This document shows, piece by piece, positions 1 to 6,659 of a stretch of DNA of 33,032 nucleotides. Numbering within the stretch: position 1 is the first letter of the stretch; the number at the start of each line of letters is the position of its first letter. The DNA is from Flavobacteriaceae bacterium (lineage in GTDB: Bacteria > Bacteroidota > Bacteroidia > Flavobacteriales > Flavobacteriaceae), in assembly GCA_002728855.1 (NCBI GenBank), contig PBWA01000029.1:1-33032 (forward strand), in the 5' to 3' direction. Position numbers and translations under genes: made by a program. The notes under the pieces were generated by a model, which was given only the letters and a program-made list of their open reading frames with translations, searched no databases and was not told where the DNA came from.

Positions 1-582
1 GGGATGACAATAGGAGAATACGCCAAAATGATAAATGGTGAAGGGTGGCTAAATGGAGGTAAAAAATGTGATTTAAAGGTGATTCAGATAAAAAACTATA
101 ATCATAACACACCTTATGAATTAAAAATAAGACCATCTCCAAATCTTCCAAATCCTCAGTCTGTATCGTTATATCCATCTTTATGTCTACTTGAACAGAC
201 TGTTATAAGCATAGGTAGGGGGACGGAAATGCAGTTTCAAGTTTATGGAAGCCCAAAATTTCCTGAGAGCACTTTTAGTTTTACTCCAAAACCAAATTTT
301 GGCTCAAAAAATCCTAAACTAAAAAATCAAATATGCTATGGTGTTGATCTTAGAAAAGTTAAGAGGCCTGATCGAATTGAAATTAAATGGTTAATAGATT
401 CCTATTCCAAGTTTCCAATTAAAGATAATTTTTTTTTAAAGGGTTTTGATAAAATATCTGGCACTAAAAAACTTAAGGAACAAATAAAAAATGGCTTAAA
501 CGAAAATCAAATAAGGATGAGTTGGAAGACAAATATTGAAGAATTCAAAAAAATCAGAAAAAAATATCTACTATATAGATAA
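1..582 (+). CDS. namZ: NamZ/DUF1343 family exo-beta-N-acetylmuramidase, C-terminal part
   Basis: The reading frame is already open at base 1, so this is the last ~193 residues of a longer gene whose start lies left of the window. The segment matches the C-terminal half of DUF1343 as I remember it: GMTIGEYAKMINGEGWL near the left edge, then a CDL.VI stretch, a PSPNLPN turn, SLYPSLCLLE, and SIGRGTEMQFQV. Family members, typified by NamZ, release N-acetylmuramic acid from non-reducing ends of peptidoglycan fragments during cell-wall recycling and are usually exported. The signal peptide and catalytic N-terminal half are not visible, so activity cannot be judged. It converges on queE with two bases between the stop codons and no terminator hairpin. 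Confidence 0.85.
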   Translation, partial: GMTIGEYAKMINGEGWLNGGKKCDLKVIQIKNYNHNTPYELKIRPSPNLPNPQSVSLYPSLCLLEQTVISIGRGTEMQFQVYGSPKFPESTFSFTPKPNFGSKNPKLKNQICYGVDLRKVKRPDRIEIKWLIDSYSKFPIKDNFFLKGFDKISGTKKLKEQIKNGLNENQIRMSWKTNIEEFKKIRKKYLLYR

Positions 583-584
583 AT

Positions 585-1217
585 TTATTCTACTCCAATA
601 TACTTATGTGTTTGTAATGAAATTTTCCACTTAGGATTTTTCATAACATGGTCTACAATTATTGGTATCATTTTCTGTTTATTTCCCCACTCTGGTTGTA
701 AAAAAAGTTTACAACTTTTATTTACTTTCTTAGATTGATTTTCAGCAAAGATTAGATCATTTTTATTATGCACTATAATTTTTAATTCATCTGCTTTTTT
801 ACAGGCCTCTTTTGTGGGCAATTTATTCTTTTTTGGAGATAAACAAAACCAATCCCAAATACCTGTAACTGGATAAGCACCAGATGTCTCTATGTGAGTT
901 TGAATTGATAATTTTTTTAATTCAGATGTAATTGGTTTCATATTCCACATTAGTGGTTCACCACCAGTTATTACAACTAATTTTGAATATTTATCTGCTT
1001 TGTAGATTATTTCATCTATGCTTTTTAATGGATGTGATTGATAATCCCAGCTTTCTTTTACGTCACACCAATGACATCCAACATCACATCCTGCAAGACG
1101 AATAAAAAAAGCAGCAGCACCCTTATGATATCCTTCTCCCTGAATAGTATAAAATTGATCCATTATTGGAAGCTCTAAACCCTTTGATAACAAACTGCTT
1201 GAGTTTTTAAATTTCAT
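585..1217 (-). CDS. queE: 7-carboxy-7-deazaguanine synthase QueE (radical SAM)
   Basis: QueE contracts 6-carboxy-tetrahydropterin to 7-carboxy-7-deazaguanine, the committed step to queuosine in tRNA. The 210-residue product carries the radical-SAM cluster motif CX3CX2C (C44, C48, C51, in AGCDVGCHWCD), the family signature FYTIQGEG just before it, and TGGEP (84-88) for SAM binding. I place the start at the ATG at 1217. A longer frame opens at 1256, but its extra residues are not family-like and it would run through the likely promoter. No other queuosine gene is nearby, so the remaining pathway must be elsewhere. It is divergent from the VOC gene. Confidence 0.93.
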   Translation of the reverse strand: MKFKNSSSLLSKGLELPIMDQFYTIQGEGYHKGAAAFFIRLAGCDVGCHWCDVKESWDYQSHPLKSIDEIIYKADKYSKLVVITGGEPLMWNMKPITSELKKLSIQTHIETSGAYPVTGIWDWFCLSPKKNKLPTKEACKKADELKIIVHNKNDLIFAENQSKKVNKSCKLFLQPEWGNKQKMIPIIVDHVMKNPKWKISLQTHKYIGVE

Positions 1218-1228
1218 CTTGTAAAGAT

Positions 1229-1256
1229 AAAAGATAAAGTAAGTAAAATTTATCAA
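1229..1256 (-). promoter_or_regulatory. Candidate queE promoter (TTG-N17-TATCTTTT)
   Basis: Read on the minus strand, TTG (1254-1256) is followed after 17 bases by TATCTTTT (1229-1236), one base off the flavobacterial -7 consensus TAnnTTTG and within the usual spacing. A second copy, TATCTTTA, lies at 1222-1229. Transcription would begin only a few bases before the queE ATG at 1217. Confidence 0.45.
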
Positions 1257-1263
1257 AAAAATA

Positions 1264-1271
1264 TATCTTTG
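1264..1271 (+). promoter_or_regulatory. Candidate -7 box TATCTTTG of the VOC gene
   Basis: TATCTTTG is a perfect match to the Bacteroidota -7 element TAnnTTTG, and it ends three bases before the ATG at 1275. If used, transcription would start at or almost at the start codon, giving a leaderless mRNA. No convincing TTG -33 element is seen at the expected spacing. Confidence 0.45.
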
Positions 1272-1274
1272 AAT

Positions 1275-1697
1275 ATGAAGGATATTTCACCATTTCATCT
1301 TGCAATACCTGTAGATAATCTTAAAAAAGCAATGTTTTTTTATGAAAATTTTTTAGGTTGTAAGCCTGGAAGAAAGAGCAAAGATTGGGCTGACTATAAT
1401 TTCTTTGGACATCAACTTGTCTTGCATTATGATAAATCCCATACTGTAAAAAATCATCATAATGAAGTTGATGGAAAGTCAGTTCCTGTTCCCCATTTTG
1501 GTGTTGTTTTACCCTGGAATCAATTCAAAGTTTTTTCTCAAAGAATAATGGATAAAGGAATAGAATTTATTATTGAACCTTATATAAGATTTAAAGGATT
1601 GCCAGGTGAGCAAATGACAATGTTTTTCTATGATCCTTCAGGCAATGCCCTAGAATTTAAGTCATTTAAAAATATTAGTCAATTATTTGAAAAATGA
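1275..1697 (+). CDS. VOC (glyoxalase/dioxygenase fold) family protein
   Basis: The 140-residue protein has the two-module vicinal-oxygen-chelate layout. The first beta-strand FHLAIPV is followed by a helix with the typical phrase DNLKKAMFFYENFLG. The second module runs from HFGVVL to FYDPSGNALEFK. Likely metal ligands are H8, H74 and E127. FYDPSGNALEFK is the usual C-terminal signature of glyoxalase-like lyases, dioxygenases and fosfomycin-type resistance proteins, so the substrate cannot be told from sequence. I use the ATG at 1275. A TTG two codons upstream is in frame but lies inside the likely promoter box. The stop overlaps the start of the next gene (ATGA), so the two are probably co-translated. 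Confidence 0.85.
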   Translation: MKDISPFHLAIPVDNLKKAMFFYENFLGCKPGRKSKDWADYNFFGHQLVLHYDKSHTVKNHHNEVDGKSVPVPHFGVVLPWNQFKVFSQRIMDKGIEFIIEPYIRFKGLPGEQMTMFFYDPSGNALEFKSFKNISQLFEK

Positions 1698-2566
1698 AAA
1701 TTTTAAAAATTACAGAGGGATTGTTTGAAAAAGTTTTTTCTGAAAAGAATAGAAACAAAATAGAGAAACTAACACTAAAACTTGCAATAGTTGGTTTTAT
1801 AATACATTTAGGCCTAACATTTCTTTATAATTATGGTTTTTATGAATTTTCTAACAATGAACTATTAAAAAATCCCATATCATCAGTTTACACTCCTTTT
1901 TCTATAATCTTGATGTATGAGATCTACTTACTTATTTTTTTCCTTCCAAGATCCTTCACTACATCAGTTTCTAAACAATTTCAAATCATTTCATTAATTC
2001 TAATAAGAAGAATATTTGGTGATATATCTAAAATCGATTTGGATATTAACTGGTTTAAAAGTCAGGAAAATTTAAATCTAACATATAATCTCTTAGGTGT
2101 TCTCTTATTATACTTTTTGATTTATAAGTTCGATGAAATTGCTCGTAAAAGAGTTAAACAAAAAATTTCTCCAACAATAAAAAGATTTATTACCTCAAAA
2201 AAAATAATTAGTCTCACATTGTTACCAATATTAGTTGTAATGTTTGTGCATTCCTTTTTAAATTGGCTATTAATCACTTTCTTCAAATATCAAGCATCCT
2301 CTGCTGAATTTATAGATGTTAATACTATTTTTTATAATGAATTTTTCACTCTTCTTATTCTAGCTGATGCATTTATTCTTTTGATTTCATTTAGATATAC
2401 AGAAAGGTATAGTCAATTGATTCGAAATACAGGTTTTATAATATCGACAATTCTTATAAGATTATCATTTGGAACAACTGGACTAACAAATGTAGCTTTA
2501 ATAATCTCAAGCGTATTGTTTGGACTTTTAATTTTAAGAATTTATAACGAATACGAAAAAATTTAA
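1694..2566 (+). CDS. Hypothetical multi-pass membrane protein with internal duplication
   Basis: I do not recognise a named family. The 290-residue protein is rich in Ile, Leu and Phe, with hydrophobic segments near residues 29-48, 66-85, 97-108, 129-145, 171-197, 214-233, 246-258 and 264-283. It appears to be two similar halves: 26-150 and 170-290 share the same order of segments. The clearest match is IISLILIRRIFG (98-109) against IISTILIRLSFG (249-260), and each half ends in a hydrophobic helix with a charged tail. No signal peptide, enzyme motif or nucleotide-binding site is visible. It overlaps the VOC gene by four bases, suggesting linked expression, and its stop overlaps that of folD from the other strand. 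Confidence 0.8.
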   Translation: MKILKITEGLFEKVFSEKNRNKIEKLTLKLAIVGFIIHLGLTFLYNYGFYEFSNNELLKNPISSVYTPFSIILMYEIYLLIFFLPRSFTTSVSKQFQIISLILIRRIFGDISKIDLDINWFKSQENLNLTYNLLGVLLLYFLIYKFDEIARKRVKQKISPTIKRFITSKKIISLTLLPILVVMFVHSFLNWLLITFFKYQASSAEFIDVNTIFYNEFFTLLILADAFILLISFRYTERYSQLIRNTGFIISTILIRLSFGTTGLTNVALIISSVLFGLLILRIYNEYEKI

Positions 2567-3438
2567 TCTTTTCTTTGGCAGGCAAGGAAAGTGTTTTTTA
2601 GAAGCATCGAAATTGTCATAGGTCCAACTCCACCTGGAACTGGAGTAATGGCAATAGATTTTTTTGATACTTTTTTATAATCTACATCTCCTATAATGGA
2701 ATAACCTTTTGGACTCGAATCATTTGGAACCCTTGTTATACCAACATCTATTATAACAACTCCCTCTTTCACCATATCAGATTTTAAAAACTCAGGAATT
2801 CCAAGAGCGGAAATAATTATATCAGCATTTCTAGTTATTGATTTTAAATTTTTTGTTCTACTATGAGCTAACGTAACTGTTGCATCACCTTTTTTGGACT
2901 TTTGACTAAGCAAAATGCTCACAGGACGACCAACAATATTACTTCTGCCAATTACAACACAATTTTTACCTGATGTTTCTATTTTATATCTATCAAGAAG
3001 CTCAATTATTCCATATGGAGTTGCAGGAATAAATGATTCCATCTCAAGACTCATCTTCCCAAAATTTGTAGGATGAAATCCATCTACATCTTTATTTGGA
3101 TCTATGGCTAATAAGATTTTTTGTTCATCAATTCCTTTTGGAAGGGGAAGTTGAACTATGAAACCATCAACTGATTTGTCTTTATTAAGTCTATTAATTT
3201 GTTCAAGTAAAAGTTCTTCAGTAATTGATTCTTCAAGTTGAATTAAAGTCGAGTCATAACCTACATAATCGCACGCTCTAACTTTACTTCCAACGTAGGT
3301 TAAGCTAGCACCATCAGAACCAACAATTATAGCAGCCAAGTGAGGTTTTTTAAGTCCATTAGCGATTCTATTGGAAACTAATTTTTTAAGTTCATCCTTT
3401 ATATCTTGTGATATTTTTTTTCCGTCTAAAATTTTCAT
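2563..3438 (-). CDS. folD: Bifunctional methylenetetrahydrofolate dehydrogenase/methenyl-THF cyclohydrolase FolD
   Basis: FolD interconverts 5,10-methylene-THF and 10-formyl-THF in the cytosol using NADP, feeding purine synthesis and initiator-tRNA formylation. The 291 residues are the normal length. Visible signatures are the catalytic region around Y48 and K52 (TYVGSKVRACDYVG), QLPLPKGI near residue 96, the dinucleotide-binding turn GRSNIVGRP near 164-172, and the C-terminal PGGVGPMTISMLL. The start ATG lies three bases after the ffh stop, so it is almost certainly the second gene of an ffh-folD transcript. Its stop codon shares the palindrome TTAA with the convergent membrane-protein gene. 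Confidence 0.97.
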   Translation of the reverse strand: MKILDGKKISQDIKDELKKLVSNRIANGLKKPHLAAIIVGSDGASLTYVGSKVRACDYVGYDSTLIQLEESITEELLLEQINRLNKDKSVDGFIVQLPLPKGIDEQKILLAIDPNKDVDGFHPTNFGKMSLEMESFIPATPYGIIELLDRYKIETSGKNCVVIGRSNIVGRPVSILLSQKSKKGDATVTLAHSRTKNLKSITRNADIIISALGIPEFLKSDMVKEGVVIIDVGITRVPNDSSPKGYSIIGDVDYKKVSKKSIAITPVPGGVGPMTISMLLKNTFLACQRKD

Positions 3439-3441
3439 CTC

Positions 3442-4767
3442 TTAATTAAACCCTTTAAACATCTGCATCATCTGCTTACCTTTTCCTCCCTGCATCATTT
3501 TCATCATTTTGCTCATTTGATTAAACTTTTTTAACAATTCATTTACTTCCTCTATTCCTCTACCTGAACCGTTAGCAATTCTATTTTTTCTGTTATTATC
3601 AATAATTGATGGATTTGAACGTTCTTTTGGTGTCATAGATCCAATAATTACTTCTATTTTTTTAAAGGCATCTTCATCAATATCAACTTCATTAATCATT
3701 TTACCTGCGCCAGGTATCATTCCAATTAAATCTTTAATATTTCCCATTTTTTTAATCTGCTGAATCTGACTGAGAAAATCATCAAATCCAAAACGATTTT
3801 TCGCAATTTTTTTATTAATCTTTCTGGCTTCTTCCTCATCAAATTGTTGTTGAGCCCTTTCCACCAATGATATTACATCTCCCATTCCAAGTATTCTATC
3901 AGCCATCCTGTCAGGATGAAAAACATCAATTGCCTCCATTTTTTCACCTGTACTTATAAATTTGATAGGTTTATTAACTACCGATTTTATTGAAAGAGCT
4001 GCTCCTCCTCTAGTATCGCCATCAAGTTTAGTTAAAACAACTCCTTGATAATCAAGAACATCGTTGAAAGCTTTTGCCGTGTTAACAGCGTCCTGACCCG
4101 TCATTGAATCAACAACAAAAAGAGTTTCATCTGGCTTAATTGCTTTATGAATATTATGAATCTCATTCATTAATAGCTCGTCTATTGCAAGTCTACCAGC
4201 TGTATCGACAATTAAAACATTATTTTTATTTTGTTTAGCATGTAAAAGAGCTCTTTTTGCAATTTCAACTGGATCTTTAGTTTCAGATTCACTATAAATT
4301 GGAACATTAACCTGCTCAGCAATTACTGATAATTGATCTATAGCTGCCGGTCGATATACGTCACAAGCAGCAAGAAGAGGCTTTTTTCCTTTCTTTTTTA
4401 AATAAAGAGCTAATTTTGCACAAAAAGTTGTCTTACCAGAACCTTGAAGGCCTGACATTAAAATTACTGAAGGACTTGAAGATAAATCAATTTCTTGTGT
4501 ATTTGAGCCCATTAATTGAGTAAGCTCATCTTTTACAATTTTTATAAGCAATTGTCCAGGTTTTAAACTTGTTAAGACTTTTTGTCCAATCGCTTTATCT
4601 TTAATTTTATTAGTGAAATCCTTAGCAATTTTAAAGTTAACATCGGCTTCTAACAGTGCTCTTCTAACCTCCTTAAGAGTTTCTGCTACATTTATCTCAG
4701 TTATTTGCCCTTGCCCTTTTAGTAATTGGAAAGCTTTATCAAGTTTTTTACTAAGATTATCAAACAT
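3442..4767 (-). CDS. ffh: Signal recognition particle GTPase Ffh
   Basis: Ffh binds signal sequences of nascent membrane proteins and, with 4.5S RNA and FtsY, delivers ribosomes to SecYEG. The 441-residue protein shows the helical N domain (1-90), then the G domain with GLQGSGKTT (107-115), DVYRPAAIDQL, DTAGRL and TKLDGDTRGGAA, and finally a methionine-rich M domain (about 300-441) ending with several MM pairs that form the signal-peptide groove. The length is typical. It is the first gene of the ffh-folD pair and is preceded by a consensus -7 box at 4790-4797. Confidence 0.98.
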   Translation of the reverse strand: MFDNLSKKLDKAFQLLKGQGQITEINVAETLKEVRRALLEADVNFKIAKDFTNKIKDKAIGQKVLTSLKPGQLLIKIVKDELTQLMGSNTQEIDLSSSPSVILMSGLQGSGKTTFCAKLALYLKKKGKKPLLAACDVYRPAAIDQLSVIAEQVNVPIYSESETKDPVEIAKRALLHAKQNKNNVLIVDTAGRLAIDELLMNEIHNIHKAIKPDETLFVVDSMTGQDAVNTAKAFNDVLDYQGVVLTKLDGDTRGGAALSIKSVVNKPIKFISTGEKMEAIDVFHPDRMADRILGMGDVISLVERAQQQFDEEEARKINKKIAKNRFGFDDFLSQIQQIKKMGNIKDLIGMIPGAGKMINEVDIDEDAFKKIEVIIGSMTPKERSNPSIIDNNRKNRIANGSGRGIEEVNELLKKFNQMSKMMKMMQGGKGKQMMQMFKGFN

Positions 4768-4789
4768 ATTTTAACTTCTAACTAATTAC

Positions 4790-4797
4790 CAAATTTA
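4790..4797 (-). promoter_or_regulatory. Candidate -7 box TAAATTTG of ffh
   Basis: On the minus strand TAAATTTG is an exact match to TAnnTTTG, ending 22 bases before the ffh ATG. A TTG occurs upstream but at 27 bases, longer than the usual 17-23, so only the -7 part is well supported. Confidence 0.5.
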
Positions 4798-4847
4798 GTG
4801 TCTTTATAGTTATTATGAAACTCTCAACAAATATTTTAAAGCATTAT

Positions 4848-5807
4848 TTATTGACTTTTCATCATCCCAACTACAATGACATGAGGAAATGAAATTGCAG
4901 CTAGAAACGAAAAAAATAAAGACATAAAATAAGTCGATTGAAAATCAATGTATTTATAAATCATGAACAAAGAAAAAATAGATAAAAACCAATAGAGTAA
5001 GGAGTGTTTAAGATATTTCTTAATCGATTTAAAGTTAACTTCACCATGCAAGTAATATAGTTGATCTTTGAGAGATGGAATACTATGCCAAACAACAAAA
5101 TAAAAAGCAAAAGCAAATAATAATGTACCCAAATAAAATAAAATAAATAAAAACATTAAAAGAATTAATTCTCTGAACAAATATTTAGAAATTAATCTCT
5201 TATAGATCATATTCAAAATGAAAAGAACAGTTAGTGCGAAAGTAATCCCAATAAAAAATTCAAATGCCAAATATGAGTTTATAAATTCATTAAAACTTTT
5301 TGGTAGATTAAGAAAATGCAGGAAATCATCCTTGCCACTTATTTTTTGCATCACTTCAGCAACTTCTAGATGTTGACTAGAAAAGATTAGAAAGAAAACT
5401 AATGCACCATAAATGATATAAAAGAACAAGCCTGTAATATTTTGCTGAACATCATCAGACCAATGTTGTTCGCCAAAATGATAACTACTAAATAAAATAA
5501 AGATTAGTAGGGACAATGATGGAGTAAGAAAAAAAAATACTGCTCCTAAAAACACAACAAAAATATATGTGAATAATGATTTTATGTAAAGGTTTCCAAC
5601 TTGATTTTTAAATCTTTTTGATATGATCTTTAAATCATTTGCTCCATGAAGTATACCTACTGTGAGAATTGAAAATCCTCCTAAAAAGTTTATAATTTTC
5701 TGATCGACTAATGGTAAAATAACAATAAAAATAAGTGTAGCTATTATTCCATAATGGAAATATTCTATTTTATTTATTGATGATGTCAGAAGAAATGTTA
5801 TTAAAAT
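4848..5807 (-). CDS. blh: Blh, beta-carotene 15,15'-dioxygenase (retinal synthesis)
   Basis: Blh/Brp proteins are membrane enzymes that split beta-carotene into two retinals, and this gene is divergent from the proteorhodopsin that needs retinal. The frame is open from 5807 to 4848 (about 319 residues) and is hydrophobic, with seven or so membrane segments. Conserved histidines that could bind the iron are H54 in GILHGAND, H110 and H115 in YHFGEQHW, H241 in WHSIPS and H309 in SFPHV. A GTG at 5555 is the first standard start, but it would delete the first membrane segments and the GILHG histidine, so it cannot be the real start. Upstream of it the frame holds no ATG, GTG or TTG and is closed by TAA at 5808-5810. 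The start must be a rare codon (ATT at 5805, ATA, or CTG at 5787-5789), or a base is wrong. Function is secure; the left end of the protein is not. Confidence 0.9.
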   Translation of the reverse strand: MLITFLLTSSINKIEYFHYGIIATLIFIVILPLVDQKIINFLGGFSILTVGILHGANDLKIISKRFKNQVGNLYIKSLFTYIFVVFLGAVFFFLTPSLSLLIFILFSSYHFGEQHWSDDVQQNITGLFFYIIYGALVFFLIFSSQHLEVAEVMQKISGKDDFLHFLNLPKSFNEFINSYLAFEFFIGITFALTVLFILNMIYKRLISKYLFRELILLMFLFILFYLGTLLFAFAFYFVVWHSIPSLKDQLYYLHGEVNFKSIKKYLKHSLLYWFLSIFSLFMIYKYIDFQSTYFMSLFFSFLAAISFPHVIVVGMMKSQ

Positions 5808-5843
5808 TTATTAAAAAAAAAATAGGACGTATTCAATTTTTAT

Positions 5844-5851
5844 TAAATTTA
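5844..5851. promoter_or_regulatory. Palindromic -7-like box between blh and proteorhodopsin
   Basis: The 75-bp intergenic region holds TAAATTTA, which reads the same on both strands and differs from TAnnTTTG by one base in each direction. It sits about 31 bases from the rhodopsin ATG and about 36 from the blh frame start, so one site could serve both genes. No clear TTG -33 element accompanies it on either strand. Confidence 0.3.
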
Positions 5852-5882
5852 TGGAAACAAAACAAATAATTTAATATTTATT

Positions 5883-6602
5883 ATGGAAAAAATTTTAAGT
5901 TTAATATCTGCTGCACCTCAAATGGCAGCTGATGATTACGTAGGTTTTACGTTTTTTGTTGGATGTATGGCTATGATGGCTGCATCTGTATTCTTTTTCC
6001 TTTCAATGAATTCTGTTGACGGGAAATGGAAAACCTCGATATTAGTGTCTGGTCTTATTACATTTATTGCAGCCGTTCATTACTATTACATGAGGGATTA
6101 TTGGGGAGCAACCGGAGAAACTCCTACCTTTTATCGTTATGTGGACTGGATTTTAACTGTTCCATTAATGTGTGTTGAGTTCTACTTAATTCTAAAACCT
6201 TCTGGGGCTACCAAAGGATTAATGTGGAAATTAATTGGTTTATCAACTATAATGTTAGTAACTGGTTACCTTGGTGAAGCTGTTTATACTGATGCAGCTG
6301 CTCTTTGGGGAGGAATCGCTGGTGCTGCATACTTCTGGATTGCTTATGAAGTATGGTTAGGCGGGGCTTCTAAAATGGCCAAGGCTGCAGGGGGCGCTGT
6401 AGAAAGTGCTCATAAGAGTCTATGTTGGTTCTTACTAGTTGGTTGGGCTATTTATCCAATTGGATACATGGCTGGAACAGAAGGATGGTACAGTGGAATC
6501 TTTGGAGGACTTGACATGGATGTTATTTATAACATTGGTGATGCAATCAACAAAATCGGTTTTGGATTAGTAGTTTATAATTTAGCTGTTACTGCAAAAT
6601 AG
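5883..6602 (+). CDS. Proteorhodopsin, predicted green-tuned proton pump
   Basis: This is a seven-helix retinal protein of 239 residues that moves protons out of the cell when lit. In helix C, YRYVDWILTVPLMCVEF carries R85, the Schiff-base counterion and proton acceptor D88, T92 and the proton donor E99. This is the DTE pattern of outward proton pumps, not the NDQ of sodium pumps. H66 matches the histidine that partners the acceptor, and K224 in INKIGFGL is the retinal-binding lysine. Residue M96 is at the spectral-tuning site (GPR 105), where Leu or Met gives green and Gln blue absorption, so green is expected. Helix E contains WGGIAGAAYF, unusually rich in small residues. The gene is single, divergent from blh, and ends in a strong terminator. 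Confidence 0.98.
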   Translation: MEKILSLISAAPQMAADDYVGFTFFVGCMAMMAASVFFFLSMNSVDGKWKTSILVSGLITFIAAVHYYYMRDYWGATGETPTFYRYVDWILTVPLMCVEFYLILKPSGATKGLMWKLIGLSTIMLVTGYLGEAVYTDAAALWGGIAGAAYFWIAYEVWLGGASKMAKAAGGAVESAHKSLCWFLLVGWAIYPIGYMAGTEGWYSGIFGGLDMDVIYNIGDAINKIGFGLVVYNLAVTAK

Positions 6603-6659
6603 TATAGCTAACAAACTATACCTTAGAAAATCGCTCTTTTAACAGAGCGATTTTTTTTT
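6602..6659 (+). terminator. Rho-independent terminator of the proteorhodopsin gene
   Basis: A perfect 11-bp stem (AAAATCGCTCT at 6627-6637 with AGAGCGATTTT at 6644-6654) closes a six-base loop and runs into nine T residues. A smaller hairpin, GTATAG (6602-6607) with CTATAC (6616-6621), directly follows the stop codon. The T-run extends into the stop codon of the convergent argS. On the minus strand the stem is followed by few T residues, so it would be a weaker terminator there. Confidence 0.93.

Noticed and set aside
4848-5555. Blh as a 235-residue protein starting at GTG 5555
   Set aside because: The same frame continues upstream with membrane segments and the conserved GILHG histidine, so this start would truncate the enzyme.
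5813-5822. Run of ten A as a frameshift site restoring a blh start
   Set aside because: The in-frame TAA at 5808-5810 lies between the run and the gene, so a shift in the run cannot extend the protein.
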